A stretch of DNA of 64,000 nt from Ktedonobacteraceae bacterium (GTDB taxonomy: Bacteria; Chloroflexota; Ktedonobacteria; Ktedonobacterales; Ktedonobacteraceae): assembly GCA_035653615.1 (NCBI GenBank), contig DASRBN010000034.1, forward strand, positions 16,714 through 80,713, written 5' to 3'. Positions 1-8,600 of this stretch are shown in pieces. The position numbers and the translations under genes were made by a program. The notes beneath the pieces were generated by a model that saw nothing but the letters and a program-made list of their open reading frames with translations, did no database searches and was not told the origin of the DNA. The stretch's first letter is position 1. Every line of letters starts with the position of its first letter.

Positions 1-106
1 TGGCTCCAAACTGCCGCATCATCTGCTGTAAGAGCGTCTTGAGCAGCGACAACGGGTATTGCTCTTCAGCTTGTGGTTCAGGCTCGCCCCAGACAGCTGT
101 TGACAT
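1..106 (-). CDS. 5'-truncated view of an unknown protein (N-terminal 35 residues)
   Basis: Reading the minus strand from an ATG at 106 gives 35 codons open to the window edge. An in-frame stop lies just upstream, so 106 is the first possible ATG. The visible residues are an acidic N-terminus followed by an amphipathic stretch (LSLLKTLLQQMMRQFGA). Such a helix often opens a GAF sensor domain, but that is only a guess. The ribosome-binding site is weak (GGGAGAG about 13 bases upstream). It is divergent from folD. The product cannot be named from this fragment. Confidence 0.4.
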   Translation of the reverse strand, partial: MSTAVWGEPEPQAEEQYPLSLLKTLLQQMMRQFGA

Positions 107-389
107 ATTTTTCTCTCATCTCTCCCGGCGCTCATTCATCTTGCCCATTGTCCATGCCGGGGAGCGCAATCAGCGCTTCAGACTCAAGCAAGATGAAAGG
201 GATGGTAGGCTCTTGCACGCGCTGGCGCAAAACGATATAAGTTGCACCAAAAACGCTTCGATGTACTCTAGCATATCATAGCAGTGAGTACGATTCAACC
301 TTTATGATGCCGGTGACATATGTGATATCATGAACCGCAAAAGGCGAGAGGGGTAGGATAAGTGGATATTCCAAGGAGAGAAAGGACGC

Positions 390-1229
390 ATGTCCGCGAT
401 TATATTCGATAGCAAACCGCTTGCTGAGCGCATGACAGAGGAATTACAGGGCGAGGCCGCCGGGTTTCGTAAGCGGCGGGGACGTGCAGCGCAATTGAAA
501 CAAATTATTGTGGGGCACGATGGGGCGGCGGAAGTCTATAGCCGCCAGCTGGCACGAGCCTGTCGCACCATAGGCCTGAATTGTGAGACACTGGCTTTCC
601 CTTTCGAGATGAAGGAGCAAGACCTGCGTTCCCAGGTTGCGGCGCTCAATAGTGATATGAATACAGACGGGGTTGTGCTACTGCTTCCGCTGCCGTCGCA
701 TATACGCCAGCGCGTGGTCACCGATGTACTCAGTCCCGAGAAGGATGTTGATGGGCTGGGGTCGCGCAATGCCGGCAACCTGCTGCTCGGCTTTCCCAGC
801 TTCATCCCCTCGACAGCTGACGTGATTCTCACCGTTTTGAAGCACGAGGGCATTCCGACGGCCGGACGAAACGCGGTGGTTGTCGGACGCAGCAATATCG
901 GCGGCAAACCGACCGCGCTGGTGTTGATGCGCAACGATGCGACCGTTACTATCTGCCATTCGCATACGCGGGACCTGGCCGAAATTACGCGCAACGCCGA
1001 TATCCTGGTCGTGAGTATTGGGCGACCGGCCAGCATCAGCGCCGATATGGTGAAGCCCGGCGCGGTCGTATTCGACGCGGGCATCAACCCTATCGACGGC
1101 AGAGTTGTCGGGGATATCGACTTCGAGCGGGTCAAAGAAGTGGCCTCGTTTTTGACACCCGTGCCTGGTGGTCTCGGCCCCCTGACCCATTTGATGCTGA
1201 TCCGGCACACACTGCTTGGGCCTGTGTAG
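390..1229 (+). CDS. folD: FolD-like methylenetetrahydrofolate dehydrogenase, cyclohydrolase site altered
   Basis: 279 aa, the usual length for FolD, which oxidises 5,10-methylene-THF with NADP and hydrolyses methenyl-THF in cytosolic one-carbon metabolism. The Rossmann signature GRSNIGGKP (about 171-179), the DVDG motif (119-122) and the C-terminal PVPGGLGPLT are clear. The first half aligns with E. coli FolD without gaps from about Tyr50. On that alignment the catalytic Lys54 is Leu and the Gln98 of the QLPLP motif is Leu (LLLPLP), while Asp121 is kept. In the family, Lys54 and Gln98 serve the cyclohydrolase step, so this protein may be dehydrogenase-only or act on another substrate. The start is supported by AAGGAGAG upstream. 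It converges on the next gene with a 22-base gap. Confidence 0.85.
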   Translation: MSAIIFDSKPLAERMTEELQGEAAGFRKRRGRAAQLKQIIVGHDGAAEVYSRQLARACRTIGLNCETLAFPFEMKEQDLRSQVAALNSDMNTDGVVLLLPLPSHIRQRVVTDVLSPEKDVDGLGSRNAGNLLLGFPSFIPSTADVILTVLKHEGIPTAGRNAVVVGRSNIGGKPTALVLMRNDATVTICHSHTRDLAEITRNADILVVSIGRPASISADMVKPGAVVFDAGINPIDGRVVGDIDFERVKEVASFLTPVPGGLGPLTHLMLIRHTLLGPV

Positions 1230-1251
1230 GCGTAGCGGCCCCGGCCAGCGT

Positions 1252-2025
1252 TTAATCCCCCGCGATGGCGTACCTTTGCGATCGCGCCGGTTGTTTTGCT
1301 GCGCCGGCAGTGCTGCATGCCTGGACAAACGCCTCGAAGAGATGAGCGCAGGCTTCCACTTCCCCGTAAATCTCTTCGGGATGGCACTGCAAGGCCATCA
1401 TGAAACGATAGCCGGGAATTTCCAGCGATTCGGGAACGCCATCTTTAGCATACCCGCTGATGCGCACATTCTTACCAGGATTTTTGACGCCCTGGTGATG
1501 CAGGCTATTGGCCCAGAATTCGCGCGTGCCCAGCACATCTTCCATGAGGCTACCCGGCTCGACAAAAACGCGATGAGTAAGATAATTGCGTGGCAAATCG
1601 CGATTACAATGAGTGATATCGCTGGGATGCTGTTCGGATAAGTCCTGGTAGAGGCTGCCACCGGCGGCCACGTTCAAAAGCTGCATGCCGCGGCAGATGC
1701 CGAGTGTGGGAATATCTTCCTGCAGCGCCCAGGAAGCCAGAGTCAATTCGATTTCATCGAGTTTAGAATCCAACATTTCAAGTTTTGTATGTGGCTCTTC
1801 TCCATAGCGGTACGGCTCTACGTCCCCACCGCCTGAAAACAACAGGCCATCCAGTCGCGGCAGAAGTGAATCCAGCGCCTGGGGGTCATCGAGCAGGGGA
1901 ATGAGTACGGGAATGGCGCCGGCATGCTCCAACGCATGGGCATAGGTCCGGTTGTTGCAATAGACAGGTCTTCTACTTCCCGCACGATAATCTGAGTGGC
2001 AAGGTATGCCAATAAGCGGACGCAT
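1252..2025 (-). CDS. Class I glutamine amidotransferase-like hydrolase (peptidase C26, PuuD-like)
   Basis: 257 aa. The nucleophile elbow GICRGMQ (Cys about residue 110) and the C-terminal LQCHPEE carrying the catalytic His and Glu place it in the gamma-glutamyl-GABA hydrolase (PuuD) family. It begins with the typical RPLIGIPC strand and has a FSGGGDVEP loop. Members hydrolyse gamma-glutamyl amides in polyamine or glutamate catabolism; no other putrescine genes are nearby, so the substrate is open. The start has GAGGAG upstream. The last 25 residues are Ala/Gln/Arg-rich and poorly conserved in appearance. Confidence 0.85.
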   Translation of the reverse strand: MRPLIGIPCHSDYRAGSRRPVYCNNRTYAHALEHAGAIPVLIPLLDDPQALDSLLPRLDGLLFSGGGDVEPYRYGEEPHTKLEMLDSKLDEIELTLASWALQEDIPTLGICRGMQLLNVAAGGSLYQDLSEQHPSDITHCNRDLPRNYLTHRVFVEPGSLMEDVLGTREFWANSLHHQGVKNPGKNVRISGYAKDGVPESLEIPGYRFMMALQCHPEEIYGEVEACAHLFEAFVQACSTAGAAKQPARSQRYAIAGD

Positions 2026-2437
2026 TCCGAAAACTCCTCTAAAAAATTTTTACTATAAAAACCGTGTGTACCCGTAAAAAATAAATAAGAAAAGCGGAAC
2101 GCCGATCCGATGCGCTCCGCTAAAAGTAATGGCGAGATTAGGAAACGAAACGCATTCCCCCGCGTTCAAATAAAACTTTCAATCCCCGCCGGGATCCCCA
2201 AGGCCACTTATCCATCTCCAGTTCTGGCTGGAGCCACATGATTATACATATGAGACGTAGGAAAAAATGCTTTCGTTTCACAATGTTGCTCTCATTGGGA
2301 GTATTACACGGTCCTATGTGTTTATGATACGCCTGGGTGTCAAGCGTTGCGGCGCGCTGTATCTAGTCAGCCTCTCCTATCCATGATACAATACTCCCAA
2401 CTACCAGACTACGGAAACGGACTCGCACTGCTGAAAG
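2026..2437. other. Intergenic region between divergent genes
   Basis: About 410 bases between the C26 hydrolase and the CCA enzyme, so it must hold promoters in both directions. I see an AT-rich stretch next to the hydrolase start, a short inverted repeat (AGCGGA...TCCGCT around 2095-2122) and a possible -10 (TACAAT, about 2386-2391) upstream of the CCA enzyme. No ORF or RNA gene is convincing. Confidence 0.4.
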
Positions 2438-3829
2438 ATGCTAGATATCATCATCACGCTGGCGGAAGCATTTAACGCCCAGCATAAACAACTCTATATG
2501 GTGGGTGGAACGGTGCGCGATGTGCTACTGCATCGCGGGCAATCGAACGATGCCGACCTGGCAACCGACGCGCATCCCAAAGAGATTCAGCGCATCGTCG
2601 CTCCGACGAAGCCCAACGCGGTTGTCCTGGTGGGTGAGCGCTTCGGAACCGTCCGCCTGCACTATGGCAGTGATATCATCGAGATTACCACGTTCCGCAG
2701 CGAGCGCTACAATCCCGAATCGCGCAAGCCGGAAGTCTGCTTCGGCACCAGCCTCGAAGACGACCTGCGGCGACGCGATTTCACCATCAATGCCATGGCA
2801 CGCCATCCCCTGACCGGACAAATCTTTGATCCATTCGGCGGGCGGCAAGACCTGGATGCGCACATCCTGCGCGCCGTTGGCGGCGAGCCGGACAAACGCT
2901 TCGACGAGGACCCTTTGCGTTTATTACGTGCCGTGCGTTTTGCCTCGCAGCTCGACTTCACGATTGAACCGGAGACGAAACGCTCCATTGTGCGACAGGC
3001 TCCCAAGCTGCAAAAGATATCGCGCGAGCGTATTCGCGACGAGATGAACAAGCTGCTGCTATCCGATCACCCGGCGAAAGGGCTGGATTTGCTCGTGGAA
3101 CTGGGCTTGATGGAGTGGATTATACCTGAAGTGCTGGACCTACGTGGAGTCAGCCAGCAGCCCACGCCGCTCTCGCGTACAGCCATCCATACAAAAGATG
3201 TGTACGCGCATGTCCTGCGCGTGGTCGAACGCTCGTCGCCGCGCCTGGTCACGCGTTGGAGCGCGCTGCTGCACGATATCGCCAAACCGCGCACGCGAAC
3301 GGTCGAGGATGGCAAGATACACTTCTTCGGGCACGAGGATACCGGTGCGCACATGGCGCGCGATATCCTGAAACGCCTGCACTTTGATCGTGATTTTATC
3401 GAAAGTGTCTCGCGCATCGTCCGCCTGCACATGCGCGCGAACGCCTACACGCCTGAATGGACGGATGGAGCCGTTCGTCGCCTGATGCTGGAAGTCGGTG
3501 ATGACCTGCCCGACCTGCTCGATCTCTCGCGCGCGGATATTACAAGCTATCGCCGCGAGAAGGTCTTGCTCGCCGATGCGCGCGTCACCGAACTGGCTGA
3601 GCGCTGCCAGCGCCTGAAGGAAGAGGCCGAACTGGTGCCGCTGAAAAGTCCGCTCGATGGCAACGAATTAATGCAGCTCTTCGGTCGCGGGCCCGGTCCC
3701 TGGCTGCGGCCAATCAAAGAGCACCTGCTCGGCCTCGTCATAGATGGCGCGCTGGCGCCGGACGACAAAGAGACGGCGGCAAAGATCGCGCAATCGCTTT
3801 TAGACCAGGAAGAAGGCCGCGATGCATAG
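2438..3829 (+). CDS. cca: CCA tRNA nucleotidyltransferase / poly(A) polymerase family protein with HD domain
   Basis: 463 aa. The class II nucleotidyltransferase head shows the GG loop (YMVGGTVRDVLL, about 20-31), the metal-binding DADLATD and the RRDFTINAMA motif. The middle has the tRNA-binding domain (DPLRLLRAVRFA), and the C-terminal half has an HD domain (ALLHDIAKP, then FGHEDTGAHMA). The enzyme adds or repairs the 3' CCA of tRNAs. That fits the window: the tRNA-Ile gene near 63.4 kb does not encode CCA. The HD domain would give phosphohydrolase activity. Its family also includes poly(A) polymerases, which cannot be separated by eye. Confidence 0.9.
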   Translation: MLDIIITLAEAFNAQHKQLYMVGGTVRDVLLHRGQSNDADLATDAHPKEIQRIVAPTKPNAVVLVGERFGTVRLHYGSDIIEITTFRSERYNPESRKPEVCFGTSLEDDLRRRDFTINAMARHPLTGQIFDPFGGRQDLDAHILRAVGGEPDKRFDEDPLRLLRAVRFASQLDFTIEPETKRSIVRQAPKLQKISRERIRDEMNKLLLSDHPAKGLDLLVELGLMEWIIPEVLDLRGVSQQPTPLSRTAIHTKDVYAHVLRVVERSSPRLVTRWSALLHDIAKPRTRTVEDGKIHFFGHEDTGAHMARDILKRLHFDRDFIESVSRIVRLHMRANAYTPEWTDGAVRRLMLEVGDDLPDLLDLSRADITSYRREKVLLADARVTELAERCQRLKEEAELVPLKSPLDGNELMQLFGRGPGPWLRPIKEHLLGLVIDGALAPDDKETAAKIAQSLLDQEEGRDA

Positions 3830-3966
3830 TTTCAATCCCAAACGGGTACGGGTCCCGCTGCCCCTGGCCGGGAAAAGTATAGCAAGAAACCCGAAAAGGC
3901 CAGGTGGGGATGCAACAGGACCATCTATCAAGGGAGCCTGATATCAACGAAAAAGAGGGAAAGAGC

Positions 3967-4518
3967 ATGCCCAAAGTGAATAAACCCGGATCGCAGAAAT
4001 CGGGAACCAATAGTAATATGCCAAAAGAGACTGATACAAATAAAAAACCTGCAAACCAGCAATCCCAGGCGCAGTCTCCCGCGCCTATCAACCCCGCGGC
4101 CCAATCATCCGGCTCTAAGGCCGTCACGAATAAATCCCGGTCGGGTGGGAAGAATCGCAAGCCGGCGATTGGGGGCACGGCGGTAGCCGGCGCGAAATCG
4201 ACGCAGCCCAAAGAAGTCAAACCCGGAACCCCCGCCAACCAGCAGGCGGAAAGCTATAACCGCGAGATGCGCCGTCGCATGCAGCACATGGGCACGGGTC
4301 CATACAGTCAAAACCCGGCAGAGACATTACGCGAAAGAAGGCAGAAGCGCCAGGAAGAAAAGAAAAAGCGCCAGGAACAGGTGAAAAAAGAGGTCGTGAC
4401 CCGCGGACCGAGTACGAATGTGCGGCTTGGTCGCAGGAACGCCTACTTTTTGATCGGCACCGCGGCCGTGATTGTACTGATCATTATTATAGCGATTATT
4501 GTTCGCCACCCGTTTTAA
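3967..4518 (+). CDS. Hypothetical basic, tail-anchored membrane protein
   Basis: 183 aa from the ATG at 3967, chosen because GAGGGAAAGAG lies just upstream; the frame is also open from 3904. The N-terminal 110 residues are low-complexity (Asn/Gln/Pro/Lys/Ser). A strongly charged helix of Arg/Lys/Glu/Gln follows, then a single C-terminal hydrophobic segment (YFLIGTAAVIVLIIIIAIIV) ending in RHPF. The layout predicts a cytoplasmic disordered domain anchored by its C-terminus. No family is recognised. A strong inverted repeat follows the stop. Confidence 0.65.
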   Translation: MPKVNKPGSQKSGTNSNMPKETDTNKKPANQQSQAQSPAPINPAAQSSGSKAVTNKSRSGGKNRKPAIGGTAVAGAKSTQPKEVKPGTPANQQAESYNREMRRRMQHMGTGPYSQNPAETLRERRQKRQEEKKKRQEQVKKEVVTRGPSTNVRLGRRNAYFLIGTAAVIVLIIIIAIIVRHPF

Positions 4519-4548
4519 GGTGAGCGACTGGCACTCGCGTGGCTTGAG

Positions 4549-4591
4549 AAGACCTGTAGTGGTACCCCTGGCGGGTACCACTACAGGTCTT
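4549..4591. terminator. Perfect 19-bp inverted repeat after the tail-anchored gene
   Basis: Left arm 4549-4567 and right arm 4573-4591 are exact reverse complements around a 5-base loop. It lies 30 bases after the stop at 4518, between convergent genes. It has no T-run, so it is either a transcript-end stem or a small palindromic repeat rather than a textbook intrinsic terminator. Confidence 0.55.
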
Positions 4592-4666
4592 CCCATTACA
4601 TCCACCTTGAGTGAGGAGTAGGATGCGTTTGTTGCCCAAGCCGGTCTTCTGCTTGAGGACTAAAGG

Positions 4667-5032
4667 CTATGACATTACCATTTGCCTGTTGTGTAGAAAC
4701 AGGGCTGGCAAGTAAAGTATATCCCTGATCTCTCTATTGACGATATCGAGTCCATAAGGCCATAACCGTTCGCGGATACTATTGATGCGCTTCGACAGTG
4801 AGCGACGTGGATTGCTGTGAAGTTGTTGGAAACAGAGCGCCAGGTCTGTGAAAGGAACGAACGGCTGGCCATCCTGTGCATACTGGAGAAGGAGCATCAG
4901 TAAAGCGTAATCCGTGCGAGAAAATATGTTTACCCCACCATCAATAACGATGGTGCGCGTCTCGTCACAGTGTTGAAGAACATGTCCGGGAATGTGTGGA
5001 CCGGAGGCGAGCATTTGGCGAGAAAAGTTCAT
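4667..5032 (-). CDS. Small winged-helix-like protein, possible transcription regulator
   Basis: 121 aa from the ATG at 5032, which has AAAGAGAG upstream; a longer frame begins at 5053 without a good ribosome-binding site. The middle (SRTDYALLMLLLQYAQDGQP, then RRSLSKRINSIRERLWPYG) resembles the DNA-binding winged helix of OmpR-type regulators, where 'eyaLLllL' opens the fold and an Arg-rich recognition helix follows. There is no receiver domain. The gene is divergent from the RHS locus, with 570 bases between that contain operator-like repeats. The function is inferred from fold resemblance only. Confidence 0.5.
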   Translation of the reverse strand: MNFSRQMLASGPHIPGHVLQHCDETRTIVIDGGVNIFSRTDYALLMLLLQYAQDGQPFVPFTDLALCFQQLHSNPRRSLSKRINSIRERLWPYGLDIVNREIRDILYLPALFLHNRQMVMS

Positions 5033-5602
5033 CCCTGCTCTCTTTCTGTGCATCGTTCACAAAATGCAATGGTGGAGCGTCCACCTCTACAAAATATGGC
5101 TTATGGAATCATTCATATGAGCAGCATACGAGAACGCGCTACGAGAGATTGCACAAAAAACTTCGCCTGAACTGATCCCCCTGATCAAAGCACCGGGTAG
5201 CCATGTAAAAGTAGGCACCTGAAAGTACCGGCATACCTCAACTTTTATTATTGTACCATATGATTTTCGATTTGTACATCATATTTGCCCCGTTTTTATG
5301 ACAGGGGCTAATTTGATGGACAGTAGATGCACAATCAATGATTTCCGATTTTCCGGGAACTTCTTTCCCCAAAATCGGAAACTTTCTTCCTAAAAACTGG
5401 AAACAAGATCCCCAATCAACCGGAAACAGTTCATCCCTTTTTTCCCCGCTGAGCCGGTATACTTGAGATCGAGAGCTTCAACTAACTAGCTATACTGCTT
5501 GTATCGCAGGCAGCATCATGCCATAGGGATGAGTTCGAAGCACATATTTCACCTGCATGCAGGCCAATTTAGAGAGGCTGCACAAGCAAAGGAGTGTGAC
5601 CT
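5033..5602. promoter_or_regulatory. Long intergenic region upstream of the RHS gene, with iterated sites
   Basis: About 570 bases without a convincing gene. It contains a perfect 10-bp inverted repeat (TTCCGATTTT at 5343-5352 and AAAATCGGAA at 5371-5380). It also has three direct copies of AYYGGAAAC at 5374, 5396 and 5419, spaced 22 and 23 bases. A possible -10 (TATACT) sits at 5491-5496. Helical-turn spacing suggests a protein-binding array controlling the RHS gene or the divergent winged-helix gene. Confidence 0.4.
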
Positions 5603-8600
5603 ATGTCCCCTGATCGCTCGCATGGGCATCGTCTTCCCGACCAATCAAAGCCTATCCCTCCTCCATTGCGAAGGCATGCATCCTGGTGCATCGATCACTT
5701 CCTCTTCTCAGTCTTCCTGTGCCTGCTGCTCGTGGCACAAATTCCAGGCAATTGGAGTTTCCTGGTAACACCAGCATACGCTGAGAGCCAGGGAACGCGC
5801 CCCAGCGCACCCGCCAGTATGACCTTTCAGAAATTTTTACACGAAGGACACCAGGACAAGGTGTACCATGGCCCGTTAATTCGGCCCCAACATGTTCCGC
5901 CGCCTCCTGGGCCAACGCATGGGCAAACTCATACGGCAGACTATGCTCACCGGCCTCCTAGCGCCGAACCCGCCACAATGAAGCCCATGAACGCACCTTT
6001 GACGGCAGCTTTCCTGTCTGGTCAGAAAGCTACTCCGGCGCTCGATCTACTGAGCAGCGATGGCCGCCTGGAAGTACAGCTTCAGCCGGGGTCACTGGAC
6101 CTTTCACATGCAACGGTACCTGGTGGCAAGCCGCCTGCCGGAACCCTCACGCTGCGCGTCAGCCAACTCTATGGGCACTATGCCTCGGCCTTCAATGAAC
6201 TGGGCACGTACCAGGTGCAGCTTGGTGATAGTCAAGGACGGGTTGTGAGCGGCGTCCGGCTTCATACGCCGCTCATCCTCATCTATCATTACCAACCGTC
6301 CGAGGTGGCCGCTCTTAGCCTGGACCCCGCGCACCTGTTTATGACCTGGCCCATTCTCATTGCCACAGCCACTAAAGCCCATAAGCCTACTACCGGACTG
6401 ATTATTGCTTTGCAGAATAATGCCGCTGCTCACACATTAACGGCTAGTAGCGGCGTCTTCGATCCCAGCCCGTTTACGATGGGGGATGGCGAATCGCCCA
6501 ACCAGGGTCCTCCTCCCCTGCACCTGGCATCAGTGCAAGGGAACGCCGGGCAGCTGACCTACAGTTATCCTTTGCAGGTAGCTCCCGGTACAGGAGGGTT
6601 CGCACCGCAACTCACGCTCAGTTACTCCAGCAGCGACCCGAACGAACGGCATAGCGCGACCTCTCCGGCCAACGATGTCGGCGATGGATGGTCACTCTCA
6701 CTTGGCTCCATCAGCGCCGATACCTATCCTAACACGGGTACGACCTGGTATTTTCTCGGTGGTGTGGCAAACGTCGCGGACCGGCTCATTCCCAATGGCT
6801 CGCTTTACGATACGGAACACCTTTCCTATCTGCGCATTCAACAGGAGACCAGCAGCCAGACGGGTCAACCCTGCTTCCAGGTGTGGGATAAGTCCGGCAC
6901 GTACTACGAATTGGGCTGCACCTCCGACTCCCTACAATATTGGAACGATAGCAATGGGCGCCATAATTACCGTTGGGATGTCAATAAGATCATCGCGCCC
7001 AACGAGGGACCCAATGCCGGAACCTACAAGATGCTCACCGTTTCCTACTTGCAAGATGTCGTCACCTCGGGCGGCTATACCAGTATTCGTGATGCTGTCA
7101 TGAAGCAGATTGTCTATGGCGCCGGCAACTCCAATGTGGTCACCAACGTTGCCGGAACCGTTGATTTTACGTACAAAGCTCCTTTCAACTCGGCGCCGTG
7201 GGCCAGCGCGTATGGTACGAACTACAATTGCAGCAGCGGCCCTCCGATCAACACCACCTTGCGCTGTGACGACCCGGTGCAGATGCCGGGCAGTGGCAAA
7301 TTTCCCGTACCCACGGTGATGAGTACCTTCTCTTTACAGACCGTCACCAGCTACGTTGGCTCGGATAGCACCTACAAGGATTACAGTTACAGCTTTTCCT
7401 ACACCGATAATCCGTTTCAGTCCTGCAACGACCCGGTTACGCTGCTGCCCGGTTATTGCGCGCGCGAACACCTGCTGATGAGCATCACCCCAACCGTCTA
7501 CCAGAACAATACCGCGCACGCGCTGCCACAGGTCATCTTTGGCTATACTAATCCTTTGCAGAATACCTACTATGACAGCACGCACCAGGTGGGCAGCCCA
7601 TCGTAGCAATTTTCCAACCAGACCTGGTGGCAGTATCTCAACTTCTATCGCGACGTCAACACCGGTGTCGGCGGACAAATTACCTACGCGACTGCCTACA
7701 ACAACGCGCATGGGACGCCCAATGGCGTCGACCAGCACGGCAATCCCGATGATCGCTACGATCCAGTCTACTGCACCACCCATACCGATTGTACCGGCAA
7801 CTACGCTCACCCGGACGATAACGCCTGGGCCGAACAGGTCGTAACACAGATCACCGCCTGGAGCCAGGATAGCAGCAGTTCTTCACTGCAGCGAGCCACC
7901 ACCAGTTACAGCTATCGCCTGGCCAAGACGGGGACCTGGGATGGCAAAACCACCTGGTGTTATCCTGCCGGCTCCGATCAGGACTGTGTGGGTGACAACT
8001 GGTTGCCTCCGGGGGATACGGACTGGGCCGACTACTTTCACGACGAATACCAGGGCTTTAACCAGGTCTACATCACCAGCCCGGCCAACGACCTGACCGT
8101 CGACTCTTACTACAGTACTGAGGGCTGGAAAACACCAGGCTCTGACTACCAGAACTTTGAGGGAGCCAGCCTCTATGAAGAGGACGTGTACAGTGGCAAT
8201 AGTCCAACGACCACTGCTCTGCTCAGTACCACCACCTATACCTATGCCAACAACTCCAATGCCTGTCGCAGCACGAGCCAGACCTATCCGGCCTGCGAAA
8301 CCGTCCTGGTCTCCAGCAAAACGACGCAGTATGAACGAACCGGCAGCAGTTCGGCGCCCTGGGTGCAAAACGCCTACACCTACGATGACTACAACAATGG
8401 CCTGCAAAGCGGTCACGTGTATCACAATCTCACACAGGAAATTGTGACGAGTTCTAACGCGCCCACCCTGACGAAAAAGTGGAGCTATACGACCAATGAC
8501 CAGGTGGTGGGACAGTGGACCTATTACACGGTGGACAAGGTCACGCACAGCGAGATCGATGACAATACCGGCCACGTGTGGCAGTGCCAGGATACCACCT

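Noticed and set aside
39..281. Plus-strand ORF of 80 codons at the left edge
   Set aside because: It overlaps the more natural minus-strand N-terminus ending at 106, lacks a ribosome-binding site and has odd Ser/Arg-rich composition.
536..1387. 283-codon minus-strand ORF antisense to folD
   Set aside because: Ser/Arg/Thr-rich shadow of the GC-biased folD frame; folD has complete motifs.
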